Position numbers and translations under genes: made by a program. This document shows positions 1 to 6,948 of a stretch of 7,658 nt of DNA, one piece after another (position 1 is the first letter of the stretch; every line of letters begins with the position of its first letter). This stretch comes from an uncultured Methylobacter sp. (lineage in GTDB: Bacteria > Pseudomonadota > Gammaproteobacteria > Methylococcales > Methylomonadaceae): positions 1 through 7,658 of the forward strand of contig CAIKYI010000518.1 in the NCBI GenBank assembly GCA_903831545.1, written 5' to 3'. The notes beneath the pieces are model-generated. The model did no database searches, was not told the DNA's origin, and worked only from the letters and a program-made list of their open reading frames with translations.

Positions 1-54
1 AATGAAACACGATTTTGATATTGGCGACGTTTCTACCCGGGTTTGTGTTTCATT
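1..54. repeat. 10-bp inverted repeat downstream of the transposase remnant
   Basis: AATGAAACAC (1-10) and GTGTTTCATT (45-54) are exact inverted repeats with a 34-nt spacer that includes the palindrome ACCCGGGT (35-42). The right arm ends 26 bp from the last codon of the RAYT remnant. It may be a terminal hairpin or REP-type structure tied to the former element, or a terminator of something to the left. The window edge cuts it off, so its full extent is unknown. Confidence 0.45.
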
Positions 55-80
55 TATGGCATATAAAAACCATCATCATG

Positions 81-473
81 TTATTTGACGGGATTATCAA
101 TAATATTATTCACAATGGTTTGGTAGGCTTGTTCATGACGATTAATAAAGTCATAGTAATTGCGTTGCCACACTACCCGTTTTAGTTGAAGTCAATCCAG
201 GTATGTTAAAGACAACGACTCCAGGGATATGATTTGGCATTAGTTGGAAAACATCCAATTCAAAATTTGTAAATCGTACGGTTAACTTTTGCATTCATTG
301 TAGGCGATTATTCCAAATTCATTCAATTGCATTTCCCCATCGACAAGTTTAGCAAATAAACATTTTTTGGCATCACAACAGATAGTTATAAAATACGCGC
401 CCGTTTCTAAATAATCATATCCACGCAACCTAATGGATCTATTATGACTAATGTTACGATTATAATTTATCAT
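81..473 (-). pseudogene. Decayed REP-associated tyrosine transposase (RAYT, IS200-like HUH family)
   Basis: Three reading-frame pieces together resemble a RAYT, a domesticated single-strand transposase linked to REP palindromes. Piece 1 (282-473, 63 residues) holds RSIRLRGYDYLETGAYFITI and LFAKLVDGEMQLNEFG, the usual N-terminus. Removing a one-base deletion near 285 continues it as LTVRFTNFELDVFQLMPNH (piece 2, 151-285). Piece 3 (81-191) gives VVWQRNYYDFINRHEQAYQ and IIDNPVK, which carries the family tyrosine region. The sequence normally lying between the HUH motif and WQRNYY is mostly missing, so an internal deletion accompanies the second frameshift. The HUH motif should read NHIHG but is NHIPG (Pro codon at 223-225), removing a metal-binding histidine. 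The remnant is visibly more AT-rich than the pump genes. Activity is very unlikely. Confidence 0.85.
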
Positions 474-547
474 GGTCGATGAATCCTATACGTTAACAAT
501 CGGTGCATCATTTGCATTTCTTGATCCTTGATTGCCTGTTATGGTGC

Positions 548-584
548 GGGGCGGTTCCGGGGAATCGGGCAGGGGGGGGGGGGG
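548..584 (+). other. G-quadruplex motif ending in a 13-G tract
   Basis: Four G-runs (GGGG 548-551, GGGG 559-562, GGG 567-569, G13 572-584) are separated by loops of 7, 4 and 2 nt, matching the canonical G3+N1-7 rule. The G-rich strand is the + strand, the template for the leftward pump operon, and the motif begins 74 bp past the permease stop codon. It could hinder elongation and help to end transcription, or be a neutral mutable tract. The exact length of a 13-G run is vulnerable to sequencing error. Confidence 0.7.
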
Positions 585-655
585 AATCCTGCCACTTCGG
601 GTTATCAACAAATCATTTTCATGCCCGTTGGGGCAATCCCTCGCCACGGATTCCC
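582..655. repeat. Possible small element bounded by 8-bp inverted repeats
   Basis: GGGAATCC (582-589) and GGATTCCC (648-655) are exact inverted repeats about 58 bp apart. Inside, GCCAC occurs twice in direct orientation (591-595 and 643-647), and TGCCC-GTTG-GGGCA (622-635) makes a 5-bp stem with a 4-nt loop. The unit ends 2 bp from the permease stop codon. It could be a miniature repeat or a weak 3'-end structure for the operon; there is no T-run to make a standard terminator. The left repeat shares bases with the poly-G tract. Confidence 0.35.
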
Positions 656-657
656 TC

Positions 658-3600
658 CTAGTATCCTGTATTTTTGTCGTCCCAAGCTTTATCTAAAATG
701 GCATAACAAACCGGTGTTAAGATCAGGCTGGCAGCCATGCCCAGTAACAGGCCGGCCGAGAGCGACAAGGTCATCGGAATTAAAAATTGCGCTTGGGGAC
801 TGGTTTCCAATAGAGCCGGTAAAAAACCGGCAAAATTGGTTAAAAAAGCCAGAAAGATCGGTCGAAACCTTGATGAGCAGGCCTCACAAATCAGTTCGGC
901 AAGCGGTTTATCCGGATCATGATGTTCTTTCATGTAATCCAATAGCACCAAACTGTCGTTTACGACCACACCGCTGGCTGCAATCATGCCGACCAGGGAT
1001 TCCATTGACAACGGTAAGCCCACCAGTCCGTGGGCAATGACCGCTCCGCACCAGGCAACCGGCGCCGCCAACAGAAAAATCAACGGTTTGAGATAAGAGC
1101 GGAACGGAACGGCTATCAATATGTAAATGACCAGTAGTGAAATCAGGGTATTTTTTCCCAACGCATCGGTCATATCGAGTTGTTCCTGGCGCTCCTGCCC
1201 GATAGTGATGCTCAGGCCGGGATAGGCCGAACGCAGATTTTTCAATTCACCGGCTTCCAATTCGGCATAGATTGCATTGATATCGGCTTTTTGACTATCA
1301 ATCCGCGCCTGTACTTTCAGAACTCGGTGGCGGTCTTGTCTAATCAGTTTAGCGACGCCGGGAGTTAAGGTTATGTTGGCTAATGTCCCCAACGGCGCAT
1401 GCTGACCTTTCGCTAGTTGCACCGGCAGCGCTGTTAGACTGTCCAGCGACTGACGTTCTTCACGCGGATAGCGTACCATCACTTTGACTTCATTACGGCC
1501 ACGCTGCAAGCGTTGAACTTCATCGCCATAGTAACCGTGGCGAACTTGTTCGGATAAATCTTCCAGACGCAAACCCATGCGTTCCGCTTCGGGCTTTAGA
1601 GATAGCCGAAGTTCCGGCTTGCCCGGTTCGCTGGAATCCACTACATCGTAAACGCCCGGATAGCGGGAAAGCGCATTTTTGAGCTCAGACGCAATTTTGG
1701 GTAACAATTCCGGATCGGCCGCGCCCAGATCAAATTCGATGTCGTAAGGAACATCGCCTTCCTTGTATAGAAAATCGATCTTGGTGCGTCCCAAATCACC
1801 GACGCGTTTACGCCATTCATTAATAAAATCTTCGACGACGATGCGTTGGCGACCTTCGGCTGAAAATTCGGTCCAGAAACCTGCGCCGTGCTCGAAAATG
1901 ATAGTTTCCAGACCGACCACAATGCTGGCTTTAGGCTGATCTTGAGTTGTATTGACAACGCCATCGAGTTCATCGCGCAATGAAAAAAATGCCTGCTCTA
2001 CCTGTTGCGCGCGATGACGTACTTCGCTGTAAGGTGTATCTTGCGGTGAGGTCAGGGAAACCCAGAAACTGTCCTTGATGACATCGGCCTGCAAGGACAT
2101 CCGCAGACGGCCACTGTCCAGCCAGGCTCCGCACAGCAGTAACAAAACCATAAAAAAGCTAACAGTAAGGTAACGCCAGTTCAGCGCCAGTTGTAAAAAC
2201 GGGCGGTAATAGCGCTGGACAAAATGCTCCAGGCTACGATTCAGCTTGCTGCGTAAATACTCCAGTTTTGAAATGGAAGATTTGGCTCGATGCGGTTTAG
2301 CCAGATGCGAGGGCAAGATCAGCAACGCCTCGACCAATGAAAATATCAGGGTCAAAATCATCACTATACAGATCGGTTTCATCATCTGTCCTGCCCAGCC
2401 CGGTAGAAATAACCCGGGCAAGAAAGCCACCAGCGCAATAAGTACCGATAAAATCACCGGCAAAGCTACCGCTTGAACCCCATTTATTGCAGCGGCAAGA
2501 CTGGATTGTGAATCTTGACCGTCTTTTTGATGTGAATAAACGCTTTCGCCGATAATTATCGCGTCATCGACCAAAATACCCATCGCCAGCAGAAAGCCGA
2601 ATAATGACAACATGTTAAGCGATACATCCAGCATTGGCATTAGCCATAAGGCGCCGAGCACGGAAGTAAAAATACCCACGCCGGACCAGACCGCAACACG
2701 CAGTTGTAAAAACAAGGTCAACACTAAACACACCAGCACAAAACCGCCAAGACCATCCTCTACCAGTGTTTGTACTCGCTCGTCATAAGCCTGCGAATCA
2801 TCCCACCAGGTTGTCATTGCCAAACCTTCCGGTAGTTTCGACTGCATGTCGGCAACATAATCCTTAACTCGTCGCGCTACTTCGACAGAGCTGAATTTGG
2901 TATGGATTTCCCAGCCTTGAGCGGTTTCACCATTATGATGCCATTCCAAAAGACGTTCTTCGAGACCGTCTTTAACCGTTGCCACGTCGCCAAGCAGTAG
3001 TCGAGTTCCATCGGCATGGCTGCGCAATATAAGATGACTGATACTGAGCGCATCCTGTGCTTTACCCTTGACTCTAAGTTGCAATTCGCCCGCTGGGGTT
3101 TTTATAAGGCCGCCAGACTGATCCAGCGACGCGCGGCGGATAGCTTCGGTGATGTCATGCAGGGACAGGTGATATTGATTGAGTTTGGCGGAAGCGACTT
3201 CGATTACGATCTCATAGGGAATCTCGCCATAATTACGAACCCGAAGCACACCCGGAATCTGCTCAAGATCGGCGCGAAGGCTTTCTCCGAATTTTTGCAA
3301 GGTCAGTGAATCGGTAGGTCCGTGCAAAGCCACCCAAATAACGCCGTCATCGTCATTTCTCAGAGCCGGATGTATATCGATTTTTTCCAGATTTTTTGGT
3401 AAGCGGGGAATGTTTTGAACACGACTACGCAGCGAATTAATGAGCTGTTCCTGCTCAAAGTTTGGCAAAACCAACACATTTACTTTGCAGCTGCCTTCCT
3501 GAATCTCACTGCTTTGCCGTTTGACGCCAGGCAAATCACGAATCGCCTCTTCAATACGCACACAGATTGATTCCTCGATTTCCAGAGGGCCCGCGCCAGG

Positions 3601-3780
3601 GTATTCAGCGATAATTTCAATCTGTTGTGGATTGAAGCGCGGAAAAACTTCCTTGTCCATCACTTTAAAACCGATGACTCCGCCGATCATGATCAACAGC
3701 ATCAACAAATTGGCCGCAACCGGATTGGCGGCGAACCAGGCGAGCAGACCGACGGGGCGATACTGGAGTGGCTTACTCAT
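658..3780 (-). CDS. RND family efflux permease (AcrB-like superfamily, inner membrane)
   Basis: This 1040-residue protein has full family length. It is expected to be a trimeric proton/substrate antiporter with twelve membrane helices and two large periplasmic loops. TM1 lies at about 12-38, loop 1 at 39-340, TM2-6 at 341-495, TM7 at 536-556, loop 2 at 557-872 and TM8-12 at 873-1032. The N-terminal EVFPRFNPQQIEI and YPGAGPLEIEE segments are RND signatures. TM4 carries GILVDDAIIIGE, with Asp405-Asp406 matching the proton-binding Asp407-Asp408 of AcrB. The AcrB Lys940 site is Asn941 here (SGVVVNDSLVLLD), Thr978 is Ala978, and Arg971 is kept (RFRPI). I recall the VVVND form from a branch of uncharacterised RND permeases. 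The ATG is the first start after an in-frame TGA two codons upstream; no clear Shine-Dalgarno is seen. A REP-like hairpin lies 31 bp before the start. It is the last gene of the operon. Confidence 0.94.
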   Translation of the reverse strand: MSKPLQYRPVGLLAWFAANPVAANLLMLLIMIGGVIGFKVMDKEVFPRFNPQQIEIIAEYPGAGPLEIEESICVRIEEAIRDLPGVKRQSSEIQEGSCKVNVLVLPNFEQEQLINSLRSRVQNIPRLPKNLEKIDIHPALRNDDDGVIWVALHGPTDSLTLQKFGESLRADLEQIPGVLRVRNYGEIPYEIVIEVASAKLNQYHLSLHDITEAIRRASLDQSGGLIKTPAGELQLRVKGKAQDALSISHLILRSHADGTRLLLGDVATVKDGLEERLLEWHHNGETAQGWEIHTKFSSVEVARRVKDYVADMQSKLPEGLAMTTWWDDSQAYDERVQTLVEDGLGGFVLVCLVLTLFLQLRVAVWSGVGIFTSVLGALWLMPMLDVSLNMLSLFGFLLAMGILVDDAIIIGESVYSHQKDGQDSQSSLAAAINGVQAVALPVILSVLIALVAFLPGLFLPGWAGQMMKPICIVMILTLIFSLVEALLILPSHLAKPHRAKSSISKLEYLRSKLNRSLEHFVQRYYRPFLQLALNWRYLTVSFFMVLLLLCGAWLDSGRLRMSLQADVIKDSFWVSLTSPQDTPYSEVRHRAQQVEQAFFSLRDELDGVVNTTQDQPKASIVVGLETIIFEHGAGFWTEFSAEGRQRIVVEDFINEWRKRVGDLGRTKIDFLYKEGDVPYDIEFDLGAADPELLPKIASELKNALSRYPGVYDVVDSSEPGKPELRLSLKPEAERMGLRLEDLSEQVRHGYYGDEVQRLQRGRNEVKVMVRYPREERQSLDSLTALPVQLAKGQHAPLGTLANITLTPGVAKLIRQDRHRVLKVQARIDSQKADINAIYAELEAGELKNLRSAYPGLSITIGQERQEQLDMTDALGKNTLISLLVIYILIAVPFRSYLKPLIFLLAAPVAWCGAVIAHGLVGLPLSMESLVGMIAASGVVVNDSLVLLDYMKEHHDPDKPLAELICEACSSRFRPIFLAFLTNFAGFLPALLETSPQAQFLIPMTLSLSAGLLLGMAASLILTPVCYAILDKAWDDKNTGY

Positions 3781-3810
3781 GATTCAGAAACATAGAACGG
3801 GCTTCGAAAT

Positions 3811-3837
3811 GTCGGGTTACGCTATGGCTAACCCGAC
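3811..3837. repeat. REP-like palindrome between adaptor and permease genes
   Basis: GTCGGGTTA and its exact complement TAACCCGAC form a 9-bp stem around a 9-nt centre (CGCTATGGC). Read on the - strand it is preceded by GCAG, close to the GTAG head that precedes REP palindromes recognised by RAYT proteins. The same GTCGGGTTA...TAACCCGAC core is familiar to me as a repeated intergenic element in several proteobacteria. It is not followed by a T-run in either direction, so it is not a standard intrinsic terminator. In the operon transcript it would form a stable hairpin just upstream of the permease start, where it could alter mRNA stability or permease translation. Confidence 0.75.
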
Positions 3838-3855
3838 CTGCGCAACTTTCAATAT

Positions 3856-5010
3856 TCATTCAAGCCTGACCTTCATGCCTTCGACCGGCACCTGAATGTC
3901 TGAAATAACAACCCGATCGCCTTTATTAAGCCCCTGTTTCACCAGAATAAGCTCCGCTTCGTTGCGCAACACTTCAATAGAGCGAATTTGCAAGCGCAAA
4001 TCGGCATCGACTATTAAAACTTGCCGGGCCGTATTGACTGCAATTTGTGGTAGCACAAAAATATTTTGCAGTTCTTTGCCCTCAATAATCGCCTGCACAA
4101 ACAGCCCTGATAGTAGCGGTGGATGAGCTTGCATTTGGGTATAGGGATTTAGAACTTCAGCGACTGCGTAAAGTACACCGGTAGTGTCATCCAGCTTGCC
4201 TTCGGTACGAACAATTCGCCCTTGCCAGGTTTGGAGTTTACCGGCGAAGTTGGCGGATAATTCGACTTTGGGGCAAGCATTGCATGACTTGCCACTCGTT
4301 CCTAGCGGCAAGTCAACATAAGCCAATTGGTCGGTCGGTATCGGCAGTCTTATTTCGGCAAGATCGGTAGAATAGATATGCGCAAGTTTTTCACCCGCCT
4401 GAATGGTTTGGCCCAAACCTGCAACTTTGGTTTGAAAGCGTCCGGCAAAAGGAGCCCGCAATTCACAACGACTGCGTTTGATTTGGGCTTGCAACAGGCT
4501 GGCTTCACCGGCTTTAAGTTTGGCGCGGGCTTCCGCCAGTTGTGGCTCATGCATCGCCAGCGAGGTTGCTGCGCCTTCGCCCAAGGCTTGCCATTCGCTG
4601 TGCGCCTGATCGGCCTGGGCTTCTTCCATTGCCAATTGCCGTCTGGCTTCGGCGATCTGTGCCTGAGCCAGTGCGATAGCATAATCGTAATCTCGCGGGT
4701 CAACGGTAGCCAACAAATCGTTGTCGGCAAAAAATCCGCCTGTAACAAAATCGGCATGAAGTTGGATAATTTTGCCTGACACTTCCGGGATTAAATCGAT
4801 TTCATTGCGTGGCGTGACCACACCTTGAGAATGAACGGTAAGCCTTAGTTTTTGCGGTTCGACCTGAATCACGCTAACCAATGGCACTTCGATGACTGGT
4901 GTTTGCGTTACCAAGACGGGACGCGTGGCCAGGATAGCAAAGGCGCAGGCCATGCCTGTCAGTAACAGGACGACAGGCAAAAATATTTTTAACCGGTTAT
5001 GTTTAATCAT
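3856..5010 (-). CDS. RND efflux periplasmic adaptor (membrane fusion protein, HlyD/AcrA family)
   Basis: This 384-residue adaptor links the inner-membrane permease to the outer-membrane channel. An N-terminal hydrophobic segment (about 9-28) is probably an uncleaved anchor. A cysteine at position 22 gives only a poor lipobox, so lipidation is possible but less likely. The order is classical: first half of the lipoyl/barrel-sandwich domain (about 60-105, with SQGVVTPRNEIDLIPEVSG and VDPRDYDYA), an Ala/Gln/Glu-rich coiled-coil hairpin (about 108-178), second half of the lipoyl domain (LRAPFAGRFQ, 184-193), a beta-barrel (about 215-310) and a membrane-proximal domain to the end. An unusual CNAC (Cys243, Cys246) sits in the beta-barrel. 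The ATG is the first start after an in-frame TAA two codons upstream; no Shine-Dalgarno is visible. The 153-bp gap to the preceding gene contains a strong palindrome. The substrate is unknown. Confidence 0.93.
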   Translation of the reverse strand: MIKHNRLKIFLPVVLLLTGMACAFAILATRPVLVTQTPVIEVPLVSVIQVEPQKLRLTVHSQGVVTPRNEIDLIPEVSGKIIQLHADFVTGGFFADNDLLATVDPRDYDYAIALAQAQIAEARRQLAMEEAQADQAHSEWQALGEGAATSLAMHEPQLAEARAKLKAGEASLLQAQIKRSRCELRAPFAGRFQTKVAGLGQTIQAGEKLAHIYSTDLAEIRLPIPTDQLAYVDLPLGTSGKSCNACPKVELSANFAGKLQTWQGRIVRTEGKLDDTTGVLYAVAEVLNPYTQMQAHPPLLSGLFVQAIIEGKELQNIFVLPQIAVNTARQVLIVDADLRLQIRSIEVLRNEAELILVKQGLNKGDRVVISDIQVPVEGMKVRLE

Positions 5011-5086
5011 TTTTTATTGTTAAGTAACGTTTACCCTGTTTGCTTGCAGCTGTGGTGTGTTCTCAACGCGGCGCGTAGATACTGCA

Positions 5087-5107
5087 TTCCCACGCAGCGC
5101 GTGGGAA
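5087..5107. repeat. GC-rich palindrome between outer-membrane factor and adaptor genes
   Basis: TTCCCACGC and GCGTGGGAA form a perfect 9-bp stem with a 3-nt loop (AGC). The flanking GAACGAG on one side and TGCATTCCC on the other match a dispersed intergenic repeat I recall from methanotroph and related genomes; copy number cannot be seen here. No T-tract follows on either strand, so it is not a typical rho-independent terminator. It sits in the 153-bp gap of the operon, about 77 bp before the adaptor start, and differs in sequence from the palindrome before the permease. Confidence 0.7.
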
Positions 5108-5163
5108 CGAGACTAACAAGACTAAATCCATTATTCCTTGATAGGCTTCTTTATTTTTTCTCA

Positions 5164-6534
5164 TTAAATCCCCCCACCCAAGGCCAGATAAAGATCAATA
5201 CGATTGTTCAGTAAATGCCGTTGTACCGACAGGTGCTCACTTTGGGCATTCAGGGTACTGCGGTAACTGTCCAGCAATGTCAGAATTTCGATCAGACCCT
5301 GACGGTAAGAATATACCGCAAGTTTACGACTGGCCAGGGTTTGTTCTACCGCTTCTTTGAGGGCCTGCTCCTGTTCCCTGAGCCACTGTTCTGCAGCCAG
5401 CGCTTGCTCTACCTCTCTAAAGGCATTAAGCGCGATGCTTTGATATTCATTAAAAGTTTCCTCGGAACGTGCCTCCGTTAAACGTATTCCGGCCTTGAGC
5501 CGACCACCGGTAAAGACCGGCTGTACTAGTCCCATGGCCAGATTCCAGGCAACGGCGCGGGGATCAACCAACTCGGTCAGCGCCGGACTGCTGGTGCCGC
5601 CCGTAGCGGTCAGGGTAATCCTTGGCAGGAGCGATTTTTTGGCGCTTTCAGTCCGGGAATCAGTTGCCTGCAAACGAGCTAACGCGGCAAGCAGATCGGG
5701 CCTTCGCGCCAGCAGTTCCGAGGGCAGGCCGGCGGCTAAAACAGATGGGGGAGACGGCAAGGCTGATAGTTTGGTTAAACTATTGCCCGGATAGCGCCCC
5801 AATAATACTTCCAGTCGGCGTGTGACAATTTGCACCTGATTACGCGAGTTGGCCAATTGCGCTTTGGCATTTTCCAGATCAGTGAGTACCAGCCGCAAAT
5901 CCAGGCCGCGCGTCAAGCCTCTGGCAAAGCGGCCGCGCACCAGATCGACTATGGTGCGGCGATCCTTGATTGATTGCTCGGCGACCTCGGTCTGAAGATT
6001 GGCTTCGATTAATTCAAAATAACTTTGCGCGGTACGTGCCGCAAGTGACAGTCTTGCGCCCTGATAATCCGAAGTGACTGCGTCCGCGTCCTGTTCGGAA
6101 GCCTGTTGCGTAGCTTTGATACGCCCCCAGACGTCAATTTCCCAGCTCATCGTAAACAGTACCTCGAATGCGCCAGTCTCGCCCGAGTTTAATTTACTAC
6201 GCCGGTATCCCGGTGCAAAAGCCATCTGTGGCCAACGCGGAGCGCCGTCAATACGAGATTGTTCTCTGGCAACGGCAACTCTTGCCGCAGCAGTTTTGAG
6301 ATCATAATTATTGTTTAGCGCCTCCTGCACAAATTGGCTGAGCGCAGGGTCGGCAAAAGCACTTAGCCATTGCATGTTAATCGGGTTGCTGTTGGCCTGG
6401 TCAGTTGCCCATTGAGCCGGTGAGTTGATTATATCGTTGGTATTCCGCTCCGGAACAGTCGCACAGCCTGCTGTGAGCAATATGGCCACGTTGCAAAACA
6501 AACGAAGTGCATTATTAAAAAAAGGAGCGGGCAA
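5164..6534 (-). CDS. RND efflux outer membrane lipoprotein (NodT/OprM type, TolC family)
   Basis: This 456-residue protein is the outer-membrane channel of a tripartite pump, forming a trimeric beta-barrel with a long periplasmic helical tunnel. A signal peptide (about 1-23) ends in a lipobox, LLTAGC, with Cys24 as the predicted lipidated residue. Family landmarks include SWEIDVWGRI (130-139), the ELLARRPDLLAA segment (273-284), QPVFTGGRLKAG (338-349) and the C-terminal LYLALGGG. Two TolC-type helical repeats span about 57-250 and 274-452. Translation most likely begins at TTG: no ATG or GTG lies in frame between the upstream TGA and the lipobox, and a GGTGGA Shine-Dalgarno sits 8 nt before this TTG. 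The start is 1 nt after the exbD stop, suggesting coupling. The substrate is unknown. The adaptor and permease encoded downstream are its probable partners. Confidence 0.94.
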   Translation of the reverse strand: MPAPFFNNALRLFCNVAILLTAGCATVPERNTNDIINSPAQWATDQANSNPINMQWLSAFADPALSQFVQEALNNNYDLKTAAARVAVAREQSRIDGAPRWPQMAFAPGYRRSKLNSGETGAFEVLFTMSWEIDVWGRIKATQQASEQDADAVTSDYQGARLSLAARTAQSYFELIEANLQTEVAEQSIKDRRTIVDLVRGRFARGLTRGLDLRLVLTDLENAKAQLANSRNQVQIVTRRLEVLLGRYPGNSLTKLSALPSPPSVLAAGLPSELLARRPDLLAALARLQATDSRTESAKKSLLPRITLTATGGTSSPALTELVDPRAVAWNLAMGLVQPVFTGGRLKAGIRLTEARSEETFNEYQSIALNAFREVEQALAAEQWLREQEQALKEAVEQTLASRKLAVYSYRQGLIEILTLLDSYRSTLNAQSEHLSVQRHLLNNRIDLYLALGGGI

Positions 6535-6535
6535 G

Positions 6536-6946
6536 TTATTGTTCCACCGTCACAAATGCAATCTTGGCAATCCCGGCATGTTGAACGGTTGCCATCACTT
6601 CGGCAACCTTGGCATAAACGACATTCTGATCAGCATATAAATGCAAACCGATTTCGGGGTTTTGTGAAAGTTCGTCCTTCAAAGCCGTTTCAAGTGTTGC
6701 AAGATCGGCCAATGGCAGTTTGTTTAGCGTTATCAAGCCTTGCGCGTCAATACCCAGTTGCAAGGGTTGCTGCTTGATTTCCGCCGTAGTTTCGGCAGTT
6801 TTTGGTAAGGTCACCTGTACCGATTGAGTCAACAATGGCGCTGTCACCAGTAAAATAATAACCAGCACCAACATCACATCCACCAGGGGCGTGACGTTGA
6901 TTTCACTCATTGCTTCAGCGCTTTCCGATTGCGGTTTAAAAGCCAT
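6536..6946 (-). CDS. exbD: ExbD/TolR family biopolymer transport protein
   Basis: This 136-residue protein has a short cytoplasmic N-terminus, one membrane helix (about residues 21-41) and a periplasmic domain. The motif SEINVTPLVDVMLVLV (14-29) contains Asp23, equivalent to the essential proton-carrying Asp25 of E. coli ExbD. The C-terminal half follows the family pattern, with LHLYADQNVVY near 101-111 and a final stretch (QHAGIAKIAFVTV) typical of the periplasmic dimerisation fold. It should pair with the ExbB encoded 2 nt upstream to form the proton-driven motor. A Shine-Dalgarno AAGG lies 7 nt before the ATG, inside the end of exbB, which suggests translational coupling. Its stop codon is separated by one base from the start of the outer-membrane factor gene, tying the motor to the efflux operon. 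Length is normal for the family. Confidence 0.93.
   Translation of the reverse strand: MAFKPQSESAEAMSEINVTPLVDVMLVLVIILLVTAPLLTQSVQVTLPKTAETTAEIKQQPLQLGIDAQGLITLNKLPLADLATLETALKDELSQNPEIGLHLYADQNVVYAKVAEVMATVQHAGIAKIAFVTVEQ
6543..6548 (-). promoter_or_regulatory. Ribosome binding site deciding a TTG start
   Basis: GGTGGA on the - strand, within the last codons of exbD, is 8 nt before the TTG at 6532-6534. It supports TTG as the start of the outer-membrane lipoprotein gene, since the frame is closed by TGA just upstream and has no ATG or GTG before the signal peptide. Confidence 0.55.
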
Positions 6947-6948
6947 GC

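Larger units (their letters stand above)
474..657. other. Intergenic region between pump operon and transposase remnant
   Basis: This 184-bp stretch holds the G-quadruplex/poly-G motif and the inverted-repeat unit annotated separately. The remaining part (474-547) shows no reading frame, promoter or RNA structure that I can support. No convincing intrinsic terminator for the efflux operon is seen here. Confidence 0.6.

Noticed and set aside
622..635. TGCCC-GTTG-GGGCA hairpin as an intrinsic terminator of the efflux operon.
   Set aside because: The stem is only 5 bp and no T-tract follows in the direction of transcription.
528..1040. A 170-codon open frame on the + strand.
   Set aside because: It lies mostly antisense to the 3' end of the permease gene, passes through the poly-G tract and has no recognisable domain.
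1641..1973. A 110-codon alternative frame on the - strand inside the permease gene.
   Set aside because: The permease frame is continuous and full-length across this stretch, so there is no reason to invoke a frameshift or nested gene.
4327..4779. Overlapping open frames of 150 codons (+) and 135 codons (-, 4350-4757) inside the adaptor gene.
   Set aside because: Both are alternative frames of the adaptor's lipoyl and coiled-coil region, whose own frame matches the family end to end.
4945..4947. Cys22 of the adaptor as a lipoprotein attachment site.
   Set aside because: The preceding residues (TGMA) are a poor lipobox and the hydrophobic stretch continues past the cysteine, fitting an uncleaved anchor better.
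5063..5164. A 33-codon frame on the - strand whose ATG overlaps the outer-membrane factor stop codon (TAATG), with G-rich bases upstream.
   Set aside because: It runs through the palindromic repeat and ends soon after, its second half is repeat-derived, and the product resembles no protein I know. It is more likely chance than a gene, although ribosome profiling could overturn this.
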